Shown: positions 34,771-44,024, numbered from the stretch's first letter. The stretch is DNA of 64,000 nucleotides from an uncultured Candidatus Saccharibacteria bacterium (GCA_945873065.1 CAMCBN010000002.1:1-64000), one strand, 5' to 3'. Notes: a model not told the origin generated them from the letters alone. Numbers and translations: made by a program.

Positions 34771-35817
34771 CTACTGCAGAGCAGAGCCTCTTTGTGCTTC
34801 TTCTTCGGTAAAGTAGTAGGTGTTCTTCAGTAGTTTTGCTATGTCTGATTTTGAAAGATTTTTGTTGGCCGATGCGAGAGATTGCGCTTTCTTCTTGGCT
34901 TGGTCAATGTAGTCGGCGTTTAGGTTTGCGACAGCATTTTTAGCCTCATCTTCGGTGAAGCGCAGTCCAGGATTTTGTCGATCTAAGCCGGTGGTGAGAT
35001 ATTTGATAAGTCCCTTCCTAGAGTATCCGCCCCGATTGATGGCAGCCTGAGCGACAATATTGGCGTGGTTGGCGAAGTCAATACGGATACTCTCGGTCGC
35101 TGTCGTAGAATCTTCGTATGAAACATGTTTTTCTTGCATAGCCTCCATTAGTTTGGCGCGCGAAAGATGTAGACGCAATGCTTCTCGGATAACGCCGACA
35201 GCTGTTCTGTTAATGTTACGGATCCAACGTCCTTCTGCGTCAACGATATAATTATCGGGGGTAGCAGTGCTAGTGAGCATAACGCCATCACTGCCAACAT
35301 AATAATCACCCACCCATTGATTGGTCAGTAGATATCCTTTATCGTTAAAGTAATACCACTTATCGTCGATCTTCTCCCAACGCTTGGTCGGATAAGAACC
35401 ATCAGGGTTTTGATACCATGTACCAGTTGTATCGCTGCGCCAATTAGGGTTTTTGGCGGAGGGAGACGATGGCGATTGGTTTTTTGTGCGGTGTGTTTTT
35501 TGGGGCTGTGTGGTATTTGACACCTTAACACCATCTTTGCCAACATACGAATCACCGACCCATCGGTTGACGACTATATAGCCATTACCATCGAAATAAT
35601 ATTGCTTACCATTGATAGTCGCCCAAGTTTTGGTAATATAAGAACCATCGGCATTACGGTAGCGATAGCCGTGGTGGTCTTGTTGCCACATGCCAGTGGA
35701 TGTTTTTGGTGTAGTAAGTGCAAAAAATAGGTGAATGATGACAAATACTACAGATAAGATAGTAACACCGACAAGAGATATCTTGACTGGCTTTGGAAGA
35801 GATTTGACTATATGCAC
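34771..35817 (-). CDS. membrane-anchored surface protein with CW-binding-type repeats and Ltp repeats
   Basis: A 348-residue protein. One transmembrane helix (about 12-33) is followed by two copies of a roughly 40-residue W/Y/G-rich unit (WATINGKQYYFDGNGYIV... and WEKIDDKWYYFNDKGYLL..., each ending WVGD-YVG-DGV), like choline/glucan-binding repeats, separated by a Ser/Pro/Lys linker. The C-terminal third carries two Ltp-type helical units (AAINRGGYSRKGLIKYL, then TEDEAKNAV; and NKNLSKSDIAKLLKN, then TEEEAQRGS), as in PF07553 host-cell-surface-exposed lipoproteins. Ltp from a streptococcal phage blocks DNA entry (known). Here it may serve host binding or phage exclusion (inference). Confidence 0.8.
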   Translation of the reverse strand: MHIVKSLPKPVKISLVGVTILSVVFVIIHLFFALTTPKTSTGMWQQDHHGYRYRNADGSYITKTWATINGKQYYFDGNGYIVVNRWVGDSYVGKDGVKVSNTTQPQKTHRTKNQSPSSPSAKNPNWRSDTTGTWYQNPDGSYPTKRWEKIDDKWYYFNDKGYLLTNQWVGDYYVGSDGVMLTSTATPDNYIVDAEGRWIRNINRTAVGVIREALRLHLSRAKLMEAMQEKHVSYEDSTTATESIRIDFANHANIVAQAAINRGGYSRKGLIKYLTTGLDRQNPGLRFTEDEAKNAVANLNADYIDQAKKKAQSLASANKNLSKSDIAKLLKNTYYFTEEEAQRGSALQ

Positions 35818-35823
35818 GGCTTT

Positions 35824-35829
35824 ATTATC
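35824..35829 (-). promoter_or_regulatory. extended -10 before the Ltp-repeat protein
   Basis: On the minus strand TGG-GATAAT ends 6 nt before the ATG at 35817, placing transcription start on the start codon. Confidence 0.65.
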
Positions 35830-35901
35830 CCAGTGCGAGATAGATAAGTCAAACGAGCAGTGTCGGAAATTCGGAGTATTCTACGGTCAATAGCTGCATG
35901 C

Positions 35902-35907
35902 TATAAT
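35902..35907 (+). promoter_or_regulatory. extended -10 before metG
   Basis: TGC-TATAAT ends 6 nt before the ATG at 35914, with no Shine-Dalgarno. It rules out the longer reading from 35860. Confidence 0.75.
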
Positions 35908-35913
35908 ACCCCT

Positions 35914-37416
35914 ATGACGAAAACCAACGCTTATATTACCACCGCTATCCCTTATGTTAATGGCAAACCACACATTGGCAATGCTCTTGATTATTTATTG
36001 GCAGATATCTGGACACGCTATCAAAAGCAAAACGGCCGCCAAGTACGGTTCCAGGTGGGTACAGATGAGCATGGTAACAAGATCGCTGCAAAAGCTCGAG
36101 CAAATAATCTTGACCCACAAAGCTATGTTGATGGTATGTATGGTAATTTCAAAATACTGATGGGCGCGGTTGGTGCAGAATATACAGATTTCGTGCGCAC
36201 AACTGACCAGCATCACGTTGCGGCAGTACAGTATATTTGGCGACGACTGAGTCAGGCTGGTTTGATTTATAAGCATACTTATGAGGGTTGGTATTGTATG
36301 GGTCATGAGGCGTTCTTTACCGACAAAGAAGTGCATGATACTAGTGGTATATGTCCTGACCACCAAACACCATATGAGCGTGTATCGGAGGAAAATTATT
36401 ACTTACGAGCTAGTGCTTTCACGGAACGAATTCGCCAGGCGATTGAGTCTGGGAAAATGAAGATTGTGCCAGAGTTTCGCAAAAATGAATTTCTCGAATT
36501 AATCAAAAATGGTGTACAAGATGTGTCGATTAGTCGTCCGCGTAAGAACCTGAGCTGGGGTGTGTCGGTGCCAGACGATGACACACAGGTGATGTATGTG
36601 TGGATTGATGCATTAGCAAATTATATTACGGTCCTGGGCTACCCAGACAATCCCGAATGGCAAACATATTGGCCGGCTGATGTGCAGGTCATAGGCAAAG
36701 ATATTTTGCGGTTTCATGCGGGGATTTGGCCAGCCATGCTCCTGGGTCTTGATTTGCCACTACCCAAGGTATTATTGGTACATGGGTTCGTCCATGTTGG
36801 TGGAGCGAAAATGAGTAAGACAGTCGGCAATGTTGTCGATCCGATGGAGATTATACAAAATTATGGCGCCGATGCTTTTCGTTATTTCTTTGCGCGACAC
36901 ATTCCTACGCAAGAGGATGGCGATTTCACCTGGGAGAAGTTCGAGAATGCCTATAATGGTGAATTGGGGAATGATTTAGGTAACCTGGTCCAGCGCGTCG
37001 CGGCGATGATCACGCGATATCAAGCGGGAGTGATCGGCAATGCACCACAGGCTGAGCACGACATGACAGGTTATCGCGATGCGATGCAGCATTTGCAATT
37101 TAGTCAAGCCCTCGATGATGTGTGGAGTTCTGTGCGTAGCCTTAACCAATATTTAGAAAGGGTCAAGCCGTGGCAGATCGCTAAGCAGCGTGCTAACGAT
37201 CACGACGCAGAGGGGCATCTCAACGAAGTGCTAGCCTACGCTGCAAGTACGTTATTGCAGATAGCTGATGAGCTGGTACCATTTATGCCAACTACAGCCG
37301 AAGCGATCCACTCCATATTTGCGACGGGTATAGTCCCGGCCCAGATAACACCGTTATTCCCCAAGATCTACTTACACACCAGTAACCCACAGGCTCCCCA
37401 AGACACCAGAAAGTAG
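35914..37416 (+). CDS. metG: methionyl-tRNA synthetase
   Basis: A 500-residue class I synthetase charging tRNA-Met. TTAIPYVNGKPHIGNAL contains the HIGH motif and AKMSKTVGN the KMSKS-type motif (Thr in place of the last Ser). The long zinc-knuckle insertion and the C-terminal tRNA-binding domain of some MetRSs are absent, giving the short bacterial form. The start follows the -10 box and the conserved N-terminus. TatD follows after 8 bp, so they are probably co-transcribed. Confidence 0.97.
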   Translation: MTKTNAYITTAIPYVNGKPHIGNALDYLLADIWTRYQKQNGRQVRFQVGTDEHGNKIAAKARANNLDPQSYVDGMYGNFKILMGAVGAEYTDFVRTTDQHHVAAVQYIWRRLSQAGLIYKHTYEGWYCMGHEAFFTDKEVHDTSGICPDHQTPYERVSEENYYLRASAFTERIRQAIESGKMKIVPEFRKNEFLELIKNGVQDVSISRPRKNLSWGVSVPDDDTQVMYVWIDALANYITVLGYPDNPEWQTYWPADVQVIGKDILRFHAGIWPAMLLGLDLPLPKVLLVHGFVHVGGAKMSKTVGNVVDPMEIIQNYGADAFRYFFARHIPTQEDGDFTWEKFENAYNGELGNDLGNLVQRVAAMITRYQAGVIGNAPQAEHDMTGYRDAMQHLQFSQALDDVWSSVRSLNQYLERVKPWQIAKQRANDHDAEGHLNEVLAYAASTLLQIADELVPFMPTTAEAIHSIFATGIVPAQITPLFPKIYLHTSNPQAPQDTRK

Positions 37417-37424
37417 AATGATCT

Positions 37425-38261
37425 ATGGAGGGTAAAAAAGTAAAATCAAATTCACTCCTAGCGATTGACTCTCACTGTCATTTACAAAGTAGTGAATTTT
37501 ACGACGATGAAACACGCGAAAGTGCTTACCGACAGTCGATTGATGCTGGCATCGGTATGATTTGTGTCGGTACCGATGTACGTAGCTCATACGAAGCGGT
37601 AGAATTCGCGCGAACTCATGATGATTGCTGGGCGATAGTAGGCATTCATCCGCATGACGTAGAAAAAGAAGGTGATGATGGAGTCGCAGCGATTGAGACA
37701 TTATTAAGTCAGCGTGCTGCAGATATGCATGGCCGGCCAGTCGTAGTCGGGGTAGGTGAGATTGGTCTGGATTATTTTTATGACAATAGTCCGCGACAGG
37801 CTCAGCGCGGAATGCTGCAGCGGCAATTAGTTTTGGCTCGTCGGTATGATGTGCCAGTGAGTTTTCATGTTCGTGATGAAAAAAGTGGCAATGGCGCTGT
37901 ATGGCGCGATTTTTGGCCAATTTTTGATGAAATGCCCGTACGTGGCGTGCTGCATAGCTTTACCGATACAGAGGAAAATCTTCGTCAGGGGTTACAGCGA
38001 GGGTTGTACATCGGCGTTAATGGCATCAGTACATTCACAAAAGACAGTACTCAACAGCAAATGTATGCTGATCTTTCACTTGATTCTATGTTGATCGAGA
38101 CCGATGCGCCCTTCTTGACTCCACATCCATTCCGTGGTAGGATTAACGTACCAGCTTTTGTGGTAGAAGTAGCTCGCGACCAAGCGATGAAGAAACATCG
38201 ATCGGTTGACTGCGTCTACGACATAACACAAGCAAACACCCGGAGGTTATTTCATTTATGA
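37425..38261 (+). CDS. tatD: TatD-family metal-dependent deoxyribonuclease
   Basis: A 278-residue TIM-barrel hydrolase. DSHCHL is the first metal site (usually DTHCHL), GEIGLDY the glutamate site, with FHVRDE, LHSFTDT and ETDAPFLTPHPFRGR the later ones. The family has 3'-5' DNase and DNA-repair or turnover roles. It commonly follows metG, as it does here. Its stop overlaps the next start (ATGA). Confidence 0.93.
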   Translation: MEGKKVKSNSLLAIDSHCHLQSSEFYDDETRESAYRQSIDAGIGMICVGTDVRSSYEAVEFARTHDDCWAIVGIHPHDVEKEGDDGVAAIETLLSQRAADMHGRPVVVGVGEIGLDYFYDNSPRQAQRGMLQRQLVLARRYDVPVSFHVRDEKSGNGAVWRDFWPIFDEMPVRGVLHSFTDTEENLRQGLQRGLYIGVNGISTFTKDSTQQQMYADLSLDSMLIETDAPFLTPHPFRGRINVPAFVVEVARDQAMKKHRSVDCVYDITQANTRRLFHL

Positions 38262-38731
38262 GCAGTGAGGAACTTTCTTCAGCGCCACTACGTATAGATC
38301 ATACTCAGAACAATACCGCGTCAGGTGACGCGTTTGGTATGTCTGAAGGTTACATCAATCCTGATATGCCAACACTTGATCAGCTACACGATATGCGCCG
38401 TAAGAAGAGGGTCCGTGATGCGCTTGGTGGCGTTGCCGCTGCATATAAAGAGTTAGATAAAGCGAATAAGCCGGCCAAGCCAGAGCAAGTTTCTACAGTA
38501 GAGGCGATGAAGTACCTTAGGAGTGTTGGTAATGGTATTTTGCTTTTGCGTAAGTGGATGTTAAGACACAGAGGTAGCCAAAGAGCCGAGGACATTCTTG
38601 ATCCAGACAAAAATGTTGGTGCTGTGGGTAGCGTAAACGAGAGTACATTTGACGGCGATATTGATCTAAATCGTTGGTCGCAAGTGATGGATAAAGACGC
38701 GGCTAAAAAAGATTGGACTCTAGCTGCCTGA
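38258..38731 (+). CDS. hypothetical protein in the metG-tatD operon
   Basis: A 157-residue soluble protein of unknown family. The first 45 residues are polar and probably disordered; after that come helical, basic segments (DMRRKKRVRDALGGVAAAYKELDKANK and VEAMKYLRSVGNGI). The start overlaps tatD by ATGA and the stop overlaps the next gene by one base (TGATG), so it is tightly co-translated. Function is not inferable. Confidence 0.75.
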   Translation: MSSEELSSAPLRIDHTQNNTASGDAFGMSEGYINPDMPTLDQLHDMRRKKRVRDALGGVAAAYKELDKANKPAKPEQVSTVEAMKYLRSVGNGILLLRKWMLRHRGSQRAEDILDPDKNVGAVGSVNESTFDGDIDLNRWSQVMDKDAAKKDWTLAA

Positions 38732-39201
38732 TGGTTCAGCACAAAAAACGACCCAGTAATCTTCTTAGTAAGGCGTATGCATTGTTGCTCGGCGATGATG
38801 CTAAGCAGCCACAGTTTTTGAAAAACATAACGAAGCGCCCTCTCAAGCGTTATACCGAGCGGGAATTGGTTTTGCTAGAGAGTGAAATCGGTGCAGAGTT
38901 GTTTGGGCCGGTTGAGAAGGGGCACCATCGTGAATTTTTCTGCCTAGACGAGAAGACTTGGATGTGGCACGAAGAGTGGATAGACAGCAAACGACATCTT
39001 CAGGCAAATACGATTCGCTACGAAATCACCGATGAGGGTGTGCTCAAGGTCCAAGAAGGTGCCCGGTATAGTTATTTGCAGGGTGACGAGTTGCGCAATT
39101 TTATCGTGGCGACGAGGATGTATTACGAACGGGTCGCACGAGAGTTGTATAACGTCGATCCAAACACTGGTCAATATATGCCACCAGATGACGAGAGATG
39201 A
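38731..39201 (+). CDS. hypothetical protein in the metG-tatD operon
   Basis: A 156-residue protein without membrane segments. The central part YTERELVLLESEIGAELFGP and EFFCLDEKTWMWHEEW followed by TIRYEITDEGVLKVQEG looks like a folded alpha/beta domain, but I do not recognise a family. The ATG at 38731 shares one base with the preceding stop; the TTG at 38713 is a less likely start. It ends 12 bp before the leaderless cysteine desulfurase gene. Confidence 0.75.
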   Translation: MVQHKKRPSNLLSKAYALLLGDDAKQPQFLKNITKRPLKRYTERELVLLESEIGAELFGPVEKGHHREFFCLDEKTWMWHEEWIDSKRHLQANTIRYEITDEGVLKVQEGARYSYLQGDELRNFIVATRMYYERVARELYNVDPNTGQYMPPDDER

Positions 39202-39207
39202 TATACT
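39202..39207 (+). promoter_or_regulatory. extended -10 before cysteine desulfurase
   Basis: TGA-TATACT ends 6 nt before the GTG at 39214, so the message should begin at a GTG start codon. Confidence 0.65.
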
Positions 39208-39213
39208 GAGATA

Positions 39214-40377
39214 GTGAATACTGATATTATATATTGTGATCATGCAGCAGCGACACCTCTTGATGAGCGTGTTTTGATGGCTATGCAACCATATTTTGCT
39301 GAGCAATTTTATAATCCGTCAAGTCCATATGCTCCTGCGGTACGTGTAAGGCAGGCGTATAGGCAGGCAAAGCATCGGTTGGCGATGGCTATCGGTGGGC
39401 AGGCAGATGACATTATCATGACAGCGGGTGCGACAGAATCGATCAATCTCATATTCGGTGGTGTGCAAGGTCATGTGGTGACAGCAAATATTGAGCATCA
39501 TGCTGTACTAGAAGCAGCGCGGCGATGTGACAATTTTACCACTGTAGCCGCGAGTTCAACAGGAAGGGTTGATCCAGAGGCAGTTGCTCGTGCATTACGC
39601 CCCGATACGGTGCTGGTGAGCATCGCTTTGGCAAATAATGAGTTAGGAACCATACAGCCACTACGCGAGATAGCTACAGTCGTGCAGAGTGAGAGGCGTC
39701 GTAGAGCCGAGGCTGGTGAGTCGACACCGATTTATTTGCATAGTGACGCATCACAGGGTGTTGGTCAGTGTGATGTGACAGTAGCCCGACTGGGTGTCGA
39801 TGCTTTGACACTAAATGCAGGCAAAATATACGGTCCAAAGCAAGTTGGTTTATTGTGGCTTGCACATCATGTGCGACTCGATCCATTGATCGTAGGTGGC
39901 GGGCAGGAGCGTGGCTTGCGTAGTGGTACAGAAAATGTTGCTGGGGCGGTCGGTTTTGCTAAAGCACTCGAATTAGCTCAGGCGCATCGTAAATCCGAAG
40001 TTCAGCGATTAGCTTCGTTACGAGACACTATGCAGCGAGTGATTTGCGCTGCTATACCACAGGCGATTGTGTCTGGTGATTTGCAGCATAGGTTGGCTGG
40101 GCATCTTCATATTGCTTTCCCGGGGGTTGACGCAGAGCGGTTACTATTTATACTTGAAACAAAAGGTGTTTTGGTAGCTACAGGTAGTGCGTGTGCGGCC
40201 AATAAGGGTACACGTAGTCATGTTTTGACAGCTATTGGGTTGTCTCCAGAAGTAGCCGATGGCAGTGTACGGATTAGTCTTGGACGGCTTTCGACAGAAG
40301 AAAATTGCCATCAGGCGGCTGAGTATATTATTGCAGCAGCGCAGCAAGAGTATCAGCGCACAGGGGGGTATTTATGA
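39214..40377 (+). CDS. cysteine desulfurase (NifS/IscS family)
   Basis: A 387-residue PLP enzyme that takes sulfur from cysteine onto an active-site cysteine. Visible are CDHAAATPLDERV, the ATESINL loop, the HSDASQGVGQ PLP site, the Schiff-base lysine in NAGKIYGPKQVG (about residue 204) and the sulfur-carrying cysteine in GSACAANKGTRSHVL (about 325). It lies one gene before MnmA, so the main role is probably sulfur supply for tRNA 2-thiouridine. No Fe-S scaffold gene is nearby. GTG start, predicted leaderless. Confidence 0.94.
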   Translation: MNTDIIYCDHAAATPLDERVLMAMQPYFAEQFYNPSSPYAPAVRVRQAYRQAKHRLAMAIGGQADDIIMTAGATESINLIFGGVQGHVVTANIEHHAVLEAARRCDNFTTVAASSTGRVDPEAVARALRPDTVLVSIALANNELGTIQPLREIATVVQSERRRRAEAGESTPIYLHSDASQGVGQCDVTVARLGVDALTLNAGKIYGPKQVGLLWLAHHVRLDPLIVGGGQERGLRSGTENVAGAVGFAKALELAQAHRKSEVQRLASLRDTMQRVICAAIPQAIVSGDLQHRLAGHLHIAFPGVDAERLLFILETKGVLVATGSACAANKGTRSHVLTAIGLSPEVADGSVRISLGRLSTEENCHQAAEYIIAAAQQEYQRTGGYL

Positions 40378-40976
40378 AAATAATTCGATGGATGGTAGGG
40401 GTGTTTGTTGGTATCATAGCGCTGGTATGGATCGGTGGTATGTATCTGACACGAGATGATCTATCTGTTTGTCAAGTCGGCCCTAGTAGTAGCGATGCCT
40501 GTCAGGCAGCTGATGCGATTGTCGCTGTTAGCGGTGGTGACACCCAGGCCCGTACTGCAGAAGCGATCAGGTTGTACAAAAGTGGTTGGGGGCGATTTAT
40601 TGTTTTTTCTGGAGCTGCCGCTGACAAAACTGGGCCGAGTAATGCCGAATCAATGCGTCGTCAAGCTATAGCAGAAGGGATACCTAAAAATGTTATTCTG
40701 ACAGAAGAATTAAGCGAAACAACACGGCAAAATGCTATGAAAACAGGCGAATTACTGCGCCAAAAGAATCTTGAGTCGATCATTTTGGTGACAAGCGCTT
40801 ACCATTCGAGGCGTGCCTCTCTCGAATTTGCGCGGTATATTCCACAAGTTCGTGCTAGGAGTCACCCGGTAGCTACTGATAATCAGTGGAGTCATACGTG
40901 GTGGTTGACACCAAGCGGTTGGCAGTTGACGATTCAAGAGTTAGTCAAGATCATTTGGTTTACGATGGAGAAATAG
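40374..40976 (+). CDS. DUF218 (YdcF/SanA-like) membrane-anchored protein
   Basis: A 200-residue protein with one N-terminal membrane helix (about 5-25) and a DUF218 domain: ADAIVAVSGGDTQARTAEAIRLY, FSGAA, EELSETTRQNA and VTSAYHSRRASLEF. Relatives such as ElyC and SanA affect envelope integrity and lipid-carrier metabolism; the exact reaction is unknown. The start overlaps the desulfurase stop (ATGA). The stop is immediately followed by the mnmA start. Confidence 0.85.
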   Translation: MKIIRWMVGVFVGIIALVWIGGMYLTRDDLSVCQVGPSSSDACQAADAIVAVSGGDTQARTAEAIRLYKSGWGRFIVFSGAAADKTGPSNAESMRRQAIAEGIPKNVILTEELSETTRQNAMKTGELLRQKNLESIILVTSAYHSRRASLEFARYIPQVRARSHPVATDNQWSHTWWLTPSGWQLTIQELVKIIWFTMEK

Positions 40977-40978
40977 CG

Positions 40979-42049
40979 ATGAAACAGCGTGTTTATGTCG
41001 GAATGAGTGGTGGTGTTGACAGTAGTGTATCGGCAGCGCTTTTGCTAGAGCAGGGCTACGATGTAACGGGCGTATATATGAAAAACTGGAGTCGGGATTT
41101 GCCCGGTATGCAATGCCCATGGGCGGAAGATTTGGCTGATGCAAAGCGAGTGGCAGTGCAGCTAGGTATCGACTTCAAGGTGTTTGATTTTGAGAAAGAA
41201 TATCGAGATAAAGTCGTCGATTATATGCTCGACGAATACCGTGCGGGGCGCACGCCAAATCCGGACATCATGTGTAACCAAGAGGTGAAATTCCGGTTGT
41301 TTGTCGACACTGCACTAGCTGATGGTGCAGACTTAATCGCTACAGGGCACTATGCTAGAGTACGATACTCAACGCAAGCGTCATTGCTCACGGCGAAAGA
41401 CAAGAATAAAGACCAGACTTATTTTCTCTATCGTGTGACGAGTGGGGCGCTAGCTAAGACGCTTTTCCCGCTGGGTGATTTCACGAAGCCTGAAGTGCGC
41501 GATATGGCGAAAAAGCGTAACTTGTGGACAGCGCACAAAAAAGAATCTATGGGTGTATGCTTTGTTGGTAACGTTGGGATGCGTGAATTTCTTAGCGAAT
41601 ACATTACCACACACCCAGGCGATATCATCGAGAAAGAGTCGGGCAAAAAACTCGGCCGGCACGATGGCGCGATTTTTTATACGCTCGGCCAGCGCCACGG
41701 TTTGAATGTTGGTGGTGGATTGCCATATTATGTCGTTGGTAAAGATATGGATAAAAACGAAGTTTACGTCAGTAGAAATATTCACGATGAAGCAATGTGG
41801 CGTACAGAGGTACCATTGTCAAATATTCATTGGATCGGTGCGGCGCCAGCTAACGGTGAGAAGGTGCAAGCCAGATTGCGTCACCGTGGCGCATTGCTCG
41901 CAGCCACACTTGATGGTGATATCTTACATCTGGTATCGGGTGAGCGTGCTGTTGCGCCAGGACAGTCGGCAGTATTGTATCGCGGCGAGGAGTGTCTGGG
42001 TGGTGGTATTGTTGTGTCGGCGAGCGAGTCTAGTCTTAGCCTTAGCTGA
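40979..42049 (+). CDS. mnmA: tRNA-specific 2-thiouridylase MnmA
   Basis: A 356-residue tRNA modification enzyme that thiolates U34 of Lys, Glu and Gln tRNAs. GMSGGVDSS is the ATP-pyrophosphatase loop. The catalytic cysteines lie in DIMCNQEVKF and MGVCFVGN, with GHYAR and GQRHGL further on. The start at 40979 (MKQRVYVGMSGG) follows a GGAG; the longer upstream reading overlaps the DUF218 gene and is not conserved-looking. Paired with the desulfurase two genes upstream. Confidence 0.96.
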   Translation: MKQRVYVGMSGGVDSSVSAALLLEQGYDVTGVYMKNWSRDLPGMQCPWAEDLADAKRVAVQLGIDFKVFDFEKEYRDKVVDYMLDEYRAGRTPNPDIMCNQEVKFRLFVDTALADGADLIATGHYARVRYSTQASLLTAKDKNKDQTYFLYRVTSGALAKTLFPLGDFTKPEVRDMAKKRNLWTAHKKESMGVCFVGNVGMREFLSEYITTHPGDIIEKESGKKLGRHDGAIFYTLGQRHGLNVGGGLPYYVVGKDMDKNEVYVSRNIHDEAMWRTEVPLSNIHWIGAAPANGEKVQARLRHRGALLAATLDGDILHLVSGERAVAPGQSAVLYRGEECLGGGIVVSASESSLSLS

Positions 42050-42127
42050 CTAATTGACTAATTAATCATACTAGAATCGCGCGACCAGGTTGCTATCCTA
42101 CTGCGAAAAGTAGATGAGAATATGTGC

Positions 42128-42133
42128 TATAAT
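42128..42133 (+). promoter_or_regulatory. extended -10 before alaS
   Basis: TGC-TATAAT ends 7 nt before the ATG at 42141. Confidence 0.7.
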
Positions 42134-42140
42134 TACCTCT

Positions 42141-44024
42141 ATGAATGCTCAAGATATCCGTAATAAATACCTCGATTTTTATGCAAAACAAAATCACGCT
42201 ATTGTTAAGCGTGCGCCACTGATTCTTCATAACGATCCGACGACGCTATTCACTGGCGCTGGGATGCAGCCGATGATCCCTTATCTGCTAGGTGAAGTAC
42301 ATCCACAGGGCAAGCGTATCGCTGATAGCCAGACATGTCTGCGTGCGCAGGATATTGAGGATATTGGCGATAATCGCCATACGACCTTTTTCGAAATGCT
42401 CGGCAACTGGAGTTTGGGTGATTATTTCAAGCGCGAGCAAATCAGCTGGATGTGGGAATTCTTGACAGAGGTGGTTGGACTTGATCCGAATAAACTTTAT
42501 GTAACGTGTTTCATCGGTGCACCCGAGTATGGTATTGATAAAGATACCGAAGCAGCGGAAATTTGGCGCGAGAAGTTTGCTGCCGAAAATATCAAAGCAC
42601 AGACAGCAGATATTGGTTCGGAGGAACAAGGTGCGGCGCGCGGCGTTCGTCCAGGTGAGCGGATTTTCTTTTACGATGGCAGCAAGAACTGGTGGAGCCG
42701 CAATGGTTCACCTGAGACTACACCAGTTGGTGACCCGTGTGGACCGGACAGTGAAATGTTCTACGAGTTTGATTTTATTGAGCACGATCCAGCGTTTGGT
42801 GAGCACTGCCACCCAAACTGTGATTGTGGTCGCTTCATGGAGATTGGTAACAATGTTTTCATGGCATATAAGAAAGTGGCGGAAGGGAGATTTGAACCAC
42901 TAGAGAAGCCAAATATAGACCACGGTTCGGGTCTGGAGCGGATTGCGGCAGCAGCCAATAATGACCCAGATGTTTTCAAGGTAAGCTTGCTCTGGCCGAT
43001 CGTCGAGAAGTTAGAAAAAATGAGCGGCAAAGAATACGACTCGCACACAGCGTCGATGCGAGTGATCGCCGACCATTTGCGTGCCGCTACCTTTATGGCG
43101 GTTGATGGTTGCGTGCCGAGTAATAAAGAGCAGGGTTATGTTATGCGCCGTTTGCTCAGGCGGGCGATTCGTTATAGTTTTGATCTCGGCATTGAGCAGA
43201 ATTTCCTTGAAGAAGTAGTGCCGGTTATCGCCGACCTGTACGAAAATGATTTTCCAGAAGTTAAGGCGAATCGCGAACAAATCATCGCGGTGCTCGCCAA
43301 GGAAGAAAAAGCCTTTCGCCAGACGCTGCGCAAAGGCCTCAAGCAAATGCAAAAATATACAGCTGATGGCTTGACGGGCACCGAGTTATTTACCTTGTAC
43401 GACACGTTTGGTTTTCCAGTTGAATTGAGTACCGAGGAAGCATATAAGCAGGGAATTAATTTGTCGGAAAATTGGCGAGCAGAATTTGATACAAAAATGG
43501 ATGAGCAGCGCCAGCGCTCCAAGACTGCGCGCAAGGGGCAATTCCATGGCGGTTTGGAGGGTACGGATCCAATTCACCTAAAATACCACACGGCAACGCA
43601 TTTATTGGGTGCAGCGCTGCGTAAAGTCTTAAATGCGCCAGATTTGCAACAACATGGCAGCAATATCACGGCAGAACGGCTGCGCTTTGATTTTAATCAC
43701 GACAAATTGACGCCGGAAGAAAAACAAGCAGTGGAAGATCAAGTTAATACTTGGATTGACGCTGATTTACCGGTCAGCTATAGAGTCTATCCGACGGAGG
43801 AAGCATTAAAACTGGGTGCAATCGGCGCTTTCGGCGAACGCTACGGCGACGAAGTCAAAGTCTATTCCATCGGTGAAGCCGAAGACAGAATTAGTTTTGA
43901 AGTTTGTGGCGGTCCGCACGTTGAACGTACAGCCGAGTTGAAAGAAGACGGCAAACGCTTCAAGATCACCAAAGAAGAGTCGAGTTCAGCGGGTATTCGG
44001 CGGATTAAAGCTGTCTTAAAGTAG
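42141..44024 (+). CDS. alaS: alanyl-tRNA synthetase, short form
   Basis: A 627-residue class II synthetase. The catalytic core (FTGAGMQPMIPYL, TFFEMLGNWSLGDYFK, GSGLERIAA) and the editing domain (HTATHLLGAAL zinc-binding HxxxH, and VCGGPHVERT at the CxxxH site) are present. The protein ends right after the editing domain, lacking the DHHA1/C-Ala extension of usual AlaRSs of about 870 residues. CGGPH replaces the usual CGGTH. No stop-codon damage is seen and the frame simply ends, so it looks like a natural short form. Leaderless start. Confidence 0.95.
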   Translation: MNAQDIRNKYLDFYAKQNHAIVKRAPLILHNDPTTLFTGAGMQPMIPYLLGEVHPQGKRIADSQTCLRAQDIEDIGDNRHTTFFEMLGNWSLGDYFKREQISWMWEFLTEVVGLDPNKLYVTCFIGAPEYGIDKDTEAAEIWREKFAAENIKAQTADIGSEEQGAARGVRPGERIFFYDGSKNWWSRNGSPETTPVGDPCGPDSEMFYEFDFIEHDPAFGEHCHPNCDCGRFMEIGNNVFMAYKKVAEGRFEPLEKPNIDHGSGLERIAAAANNDPDVFKVSLLWPIVEKLEKMSGKEYDSHTASMRVIADHLRAATFMAVDGCVPSNKEQGYVMRRLLRRAIRYSFDLGIEQNFLEEVVPVIADLYENDFPEVKANREQIIAVLAKEEKAFRQTLRKGLKQMQKYTADGLTGTELFTLYDTFGFPVELSTEEAYKQGINLSENWRAEFDTKMDEQRQRSKTARKGQFHGGLEGTDPIHLKYHTATHLLGAALRKVLNAPDLQQHGSNITAERLRFDFNHDKLTPEEKQAVEDQVNTWIDADLPVSYRVYPTEEALKLGAIGAFGERYGDEVKVYSIGEAEDRISFEVCGGPHVERTAELKEDGKRFKITKEESSSAGIRRIKAVLK

